Source of the DNA: an uncultured Prevotellaceae bacterium
Lineage (GTDB): Bacteria; Bacteroidota; Bacteroidia; Bacteroidales; Bacteroidaceae
DNA length: 64,000 nt
NCBI GenBank assembly: GCA_900315745.1
Contig: ONAG01000010.1
Coordinates: 1 to 64,000, forward strand
Direction of reading: 5' to 3'
Made by a program: the position numbers and the translations under genes. Positions 60,632 through 64,000 of the stretch are shown here, one piece after another. Under the pieces are notes generated by a model. That model saw nothing but the letters and a program-made list of their open reading frames with translations. It was not told where the DNA came from and ran no database searches. Numbering within the stretch: the first letter of the stretch is position 1; each line of letters starts with the position of its first letter.

Positions 60632-62152
60632 ATGAGAATGAAACAATTTTTCTTAACTATTGCAGCTGCCATGTTGTTGACCGCATGTGGGAACAGCTTC
60701 ACCACCAATACCAAGGAGGGTGTGGAAATGGCTTTCGTAGTCAACGACAAAGTGGAAAAAAACTGCGAGGTGGGAACTGGTGGTACGAGAATGGCAGCCA
60801 TTGGCAATTATCGCGGACACATCACCATACCATCATCCGCCAACGACTATTTTGTGAATGGTGTGGGTGACTATGCCTTCTATGGATGTGAAGGATTGAC
60901 CTCGGTGACCATTCCTGCGAGCATAGAGAGGTTGGGTGATGAGGCTTTCGCCAATTGTGAGAAATTGAATGATGTCACCATACCTTCTCGTGTCAAGACC
61001 ATTGGTTATGGGGTATTCATGGGTTGCAAAAACCTGAAGTCGGTGAAGGTAAGATGCAAAATGGACAGCATAAGCGACTTCCTTTTCCAAAGCTGTTCCA
61101 GCTTGCCAACATTTGTCATTCCAGAGACGGTGAAGGTCATTGGCGACTATGCTTTCAAAGATTGCACCAGTCTTGACAGCATTGTGCTGCCCAAGGGTGT
61201 CACCGTGATAGGCATAGAGGCTTTTTATGGATGCAAGTCTCTTTCGAGCATTAGCATACCCGAGGGCGTGGTGAGTATTGGCGACGGAGCCTTTGGCGAC
61301 TGTACCAGCCTTACTTCCATCCACATCCCTGCCAGCGTGAAGCATATCGGCGTGGGAGCGTTTCAGGGGTGTGCCAACCTCGCCAGCATCACCGTGGATG
61401 AGAATAATGCATCATATGACTCCAGGCAGGGCTGCAACGCCATCATAGACAAGGCGTCGGAGTCTATGATACAAGGATGCAGCACGACGAGGTTCCCGTC
61501 CAATGTATATACAATAGGCGACAAGGCTTTCTATGGCACAGAAGGTCTTGAGTCCATCAGCATCCCTGTGGGTGTGACTGCTATTGGTGAACAAGCCTTT
61601 GCCTTCTGCCCCCGCTTAAGGTCGGTTTCCATCTCGTCGAGCGTCACTTCGTTGGGCGAATGTCCTTTTGTCGGTTGCCAGTCGCTTGTCAGCATCTCTG
61701 TGCATACCGAAAACCCGGTTTTCGACTCACATGGGAAGTGCGATGCCATCATCGAGACTCTTAGCAACACCTTGTTGGTGGGATGCCGCAATACGAAGAT
61801 TCCTACGGTGGTTACGAAGATAGGCAAAGAAGCTTTTTTCGCTTGTTATGGACTGACTTCGATACGGCTTCATGAGGGAATAAAGATTATCGGTGAACGT
61901 GCATTCGCAGAGTGCCCAGACTTGAAGAACATATATTTGCCATCAAGCATCATCAGCATCGGCGACATGGCATTTGCGTCATGCAAGAATCTTGAGACCA
62001 TGGAAGTGAGGTTGCGTAGGCCAGCAAACGTAGATAAGAACACATTTAATGACACCCCAAGGAAACGGTTGGTGGTGCCATTGGGATGCAAGCAAGTCTA
62101 TGAGACTGCCAGTTACTGGAACGGTTTTTCTGAAATAGAGGAAGGGAAATAG
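60632..62152 (+). CDS. BspA-type leucine-rich-repeat lipoprotein
   Basis: 506 residues. The lipobox (MLLTAC) precedes about 16 LRR_5 repeats of ~23 residues, each of the form AFxxCxxLxSVxIPxxVxxIGxxAF. Examples are YAFYGCEGLTSVTIPASI and AFYGCKSLSSISIPEGV. Two longer interruptions (VDENNASYDSRQGCNAII and HTENPVFDSHGKCDAII) break the solenoid at homologous places. BspA-like proteins mediate adhesion to host or other proteins; a role in the uptake locus is inference. An 86-bp gap follows the preceding gene with no obvious terminator. It is convergent with the GH2 gene, 2 bp between stops. Confidence 0.85.
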   Translation: MRMKQFFLTIAAAMLLTACGNSFTTNTKEGVEMAFVVNDKVEKNCEVGTGGTRMAAIGNYRGHITIPSSANDYFVNGVGDYAFYGCEGLTSVTIPASIERLGDEAFANCEKLNDVTIPSRVKTIGYGVFMGCKNLKSVKVRCKMDSISDFLFQSCSSLPTFVIPETVKVIGDYAFKDCTSLDSIVLPKGVTVIGIEAFYGCKSLSSISIPEGVVSIGDGAFGDCTSLTSIHIPASVKHIGVGAFQGCANLASITVDENNASYDSRQGCNAIIDKASESMIQGCSTTRFPSNVYTIGDKAFYGTEGLESISIPVGVTAIGEQAFAFCPRLRSVSISSSVTSLGECPFVGCQSLVSISVHTENPVFDSHGKCDAIIETLSNTLLVGCRNTKIPTVVTKIGKEAFFACYGLTSIRLHEGIKIIGERAFAECPDLKNIYLPSSIISIGDMAFASCKNLETMEVRLRRPANVDKNTFNDTPRKRLVVPLGCKQVYETASYWNGFSEIEEGK

Positions 62153-62154
62153 CC

Positions 62155-64000
62155 TTATTTGAGTTTTGGCTTCAACTCGTCGGGGGAGTCCTTGGTGAAC
62201 ATGTTCACTGGGGGCGCCTCCTTTTCAAACAAATGGCTGATGACCTCTGGCGCGACGGTTGTGGCAGGAGCAAATTTGTCCGATTGCATGTATCTTATGA
62301 TGGAGTGCCGGAGTTGACGTGCCACAGGCCTGTTCTTTATGTTGTTTATGTCTATTGTGGTCATCAACAACTTGCCGCCCATCACATTAGCCTCAATCAT
62401 CATTCCCAATTTGCGTGACACGTGCCATGTGTCTATCGGCTGCACGATGGGTTGGTACTCGGCGGGAAATTCTGCAAGGTTCATCACTTGTGTGCGGTTC
62501 ACCAGTTCCCACCAGTTCAGGTTTTGCCAATCGTCGGTGGGGAAGTCTGCGAACACGGGATGGCTGCTTTGAATGTAGCTGCCTGTGGTGTGTGGAGGTC
62601 GCATCTTGAACCAGCTTGTGTTCCAGAATACGGGCAGGAAGGTGTGTCGCACGTCATTGCCATAGCGCACCTTGCCGGCGGCGCAGAGCAGCACTTTGCC
62701 ACCACTTCCCAGCATGTCGAGAGCTTTTCTGTCGAGGGTGTCAGTTACGAGTATTCCATTGGTGTTTTCTGCCGGCAAATTTTGTGGGTACACCCAAAAG
62801 TCATAGTGGTTGTGATACCCATAAACAGAAAGGGTGAGACGCAGTTTTGTGGGTCTGACAATGCCCGATGGGTCGAGAATGATTGTTTGTCCCACGCTGC
62901 ATACGCTGTCCAACAGCACATTGTCTCCGTCGGAGACAGTATAAGTCAATGCACCGCCATATTTGCTTGTAGTGTTGTAGAGGGCAGTACCTATGCAGAT
63001 GGTGTCGGTGCTGTTGAAGACGAAGGTGGGGAATAGAGCCAGCGGCACTATCTCAGAGCAGAATTCCCTCCAGTCTTTGGCGGTGCAGTAGCCCTTCTCC
63101 TGCCAGTGTACGTTGAGAACGCCCACTAATGCCGTGCCTTGTCCGCTGTAGTCGTTGAGTGACAGCAGTTGGAATCCCGCATAATCGCTGCTTCTTAGGT
63201 TGCGCTCCATCTCGTATTTATATGCCAGTGTTTGCAGCCTTCCACTTGCCATGAGGAATTTCTCTGCTTGCGATGCCATGCCGTTCTGTTCGAGCAGGTC
63301 GCGGAAAATCTCCAAGTTCCCAGGTTTGTGTGCTCCTGTGTATTGGCTTATCTCCTTGAAGTCTGGAAAGGCGCACCATTGTCCTTGTTCGTGGCTGATG
63401 TATGGCTGAGTGTTCACAGGGTGCTCCTCTGTAGGTTTGAAATTTCTTGGCAGTCTCACCATCTCGTCGAAGTTGTCAGTGCTCTGAGGTGCATGGTTGT
63501 CCCAGTCCAGTCCGCGGGCGCCGCCCTTGACATGATATTCCGAGCCCTCGTCCCAAGCCCATCCGCCACCGACGCTGGCTGTGCAATAGACGCGTGACGG
63601 GTCGTATGCCTTCATCTCCTTCACGAAGTCCTTGCCCCAGCTCACCCAGTCTCCGGCAGGTTCATTGCCTGCTGCCAGCATCACCAACGACGGATGGCTG
63701 CCGTAGGTGTCGATAATGCGCTTGCATTCCTCGGTGAGGTAGTTGTCGATGGCCATTCCTCGGCGCAGCCTCACCCCATGGTTGGGCCATGAAGGTCCTT
63801 CTGGCTGTAGGTAAAGACCCAGTTGGTCGGCAGCAGTAAAGGCAGCTTCGGGAGGGCAGTAGCTATGGAAGCGAATGTGGTTGAGCCCATATTCCTTGCA
63901 TTTGCCGAATACTTTCAGCCACGACTCCACGTCGGTGGGAGGATATCCCGTCTCAGGGAAGCAGCAGTTCTCCACGGTGCCCCGCAGCCAGATGGGAATG
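62155..64000 (-). CDS. Glycoside hydrolase family 2 enzyme, 5' end outside the window
   Basis: The frame is open to the right edge (reading RGTVENCCFPETGYPPTDVESW at its visible start), so at least the sugar-binding and immunoglobulin-like domains are missing. The visible ~615 residues hold the GH2 TIM barrel: NHIRFHSYCPPEAAF, the acid/base Glu in AAGNEPAGDW, and the nucleophile Glu in YISHEQGQWC. A long C-terminal beta-rich region follows. GH2 enzymes are beta-galactosidases, glucuronidases, mannosidases and similar; specificity cannot be assigned. It lies beside a SusC/SusD locus but on the opposite strand, so it may or may not belong to it. Confidence 0.88.
   Translation of the reverse strand, partial: IPIWLRGTVENCCFPETGYPPTDVESWLKVFGKCKEYGLNHIRFHSYCPPEAAFTAADQLGLYLQPEGPSWPNHGVRLRRGMAIDNYLTEECKRIIDTYGSHPSLVMLAAGNEPAGDWVSWGKDFVKEMKAYDPSRVYCTASVGGGWAWDEGSEYHVKGGARGLDWDNHAPQSTDNFDEMVRLPRNFKPTEEHPVNTQPYISHEQGQWCAFPDFKEISQYTGAHKPGNLEIFRDLLEQNGMASQAEKFLMASGRLQTLAYKYEMERNLRSSDYAGFQLLSLNDYSGQGTALVGVLNVHWQEKGYCTAKDWREFCSEIVPLALFPTFVFNSTDTICIGTALYNTTSKYGGALTYTVSDGDNVLLDSVCSVGQTIILDPSGIVRPTKLRLTLSVYGYHNHYDFWVYPQNLPAENTNGILVTDTLDRKALDMLGSGGKVLLCAAGKVRYGNDVRHTFLPVFWNTSWFKMRPPHTTGSYIQSSHPVFADFPTDDWQNLNWWELVNRTQVMNLAEFPAEYQPIVQPIDTWHVSRKLGMMIEANVMGGKLLMTTIDINNIKNRPVARQLRHSIIRYMQSDKFAPATTVAPEVISHLFEKEAPPVNMFTKDSPDELKPKLK

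Noticed and set aside
60620-60636. TATATATA tract as a variable promoter before the LRR gene
   Set aside because: It is only four to five dinucleotide units long and adjoins the start codon without a matching promoter arrangement.

Overview
The window looks like a chromosomal segment of a Prevotella-type Bacteroidales. The evidence is the recurring Bacteroidetes -7 box (TAnnTTTG) upstream of many genes, a SusC/SusD pair, DUF4290 and DUF4249 proteins, BspA-type leucine-rich repeats, surface proteins with choice-of-anchor/GLUG domains and a type-IX-secretion-like C-terminus, and a conserved Bacteroidetes core gene order. No rRNA and no CRISPR array were seen; one tRNA (Asn-GTT) is present.

Region 1 (1-25.6 kb) is accessory. 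It starts with the end of a HipA-like kinase gene and its DUF3037 partner, the remnant of an AAA ATPase, and an AbiE type IV toxin-antitoxin pair. A large modular secreted protein follows, with a small acidic-tailed ORF that has a strong Shine-Dalgarno but no standard start codon. Then come a YhcG-type PD-(D/E)XK nuclease carrying palindromic inserts, an EamA transporter behind a possible structured leader, a GNAT-TonB receptor-DUF4249 run, a WbuC cupin, a PepSY-like protein with an Asp-rich tail, a CE7 acetylxylan esterase, a Crp-family regulator, an internally deleted REP-associated transposase element, an XRE regulator next to an AlbA_2 protein, and TonB-like and hypothetical lipoproteins.

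Region 2 (25.8-45.8 kb) is core: tRNA-Asn, an S41 protease, rimP-nusA-infB (with a leader hairpin and a structured nusA-infB spacer), an SGNH hydrolase, the leftward operon tsaB-DUF4290-murA-rimM-dxr-rseP, the divergent yicC-gmk-nadD operon, a small beta-barrel protein, a TonB-domain protein, and a flippase-glycosyltransferase pair.

Region 3 (46-64 kb) is a nutrient-uptake locus. A first transcription unit encodes a SusC-like receptor fused to a C-terminal OmpA-like peptidoglycan-binding domain, a SusD protein, and a surface lipoprotein with an internally duplicated Trp-rich domain; it ends at a strong terminator. A second unit encodes a DUF4369 lipoprotein and then a tandemly duplicated two-gene module: a polytopic membrane protein with a helical C-terminal half, followed by a lipoprotein combining one CXXCH haem-attachment motif with PD40 propeller repeats. 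A BspA-like LRR lipoprotein follows, and a convergent GH2 enzyme runs off the right edge. This locus is the best candidate for an undescribed system: an uptake channel that could be tethered to the cell wall, together with a duplicated membrane/putative-haem lipoprotein module. Its substrate and function are not evident from sequence.
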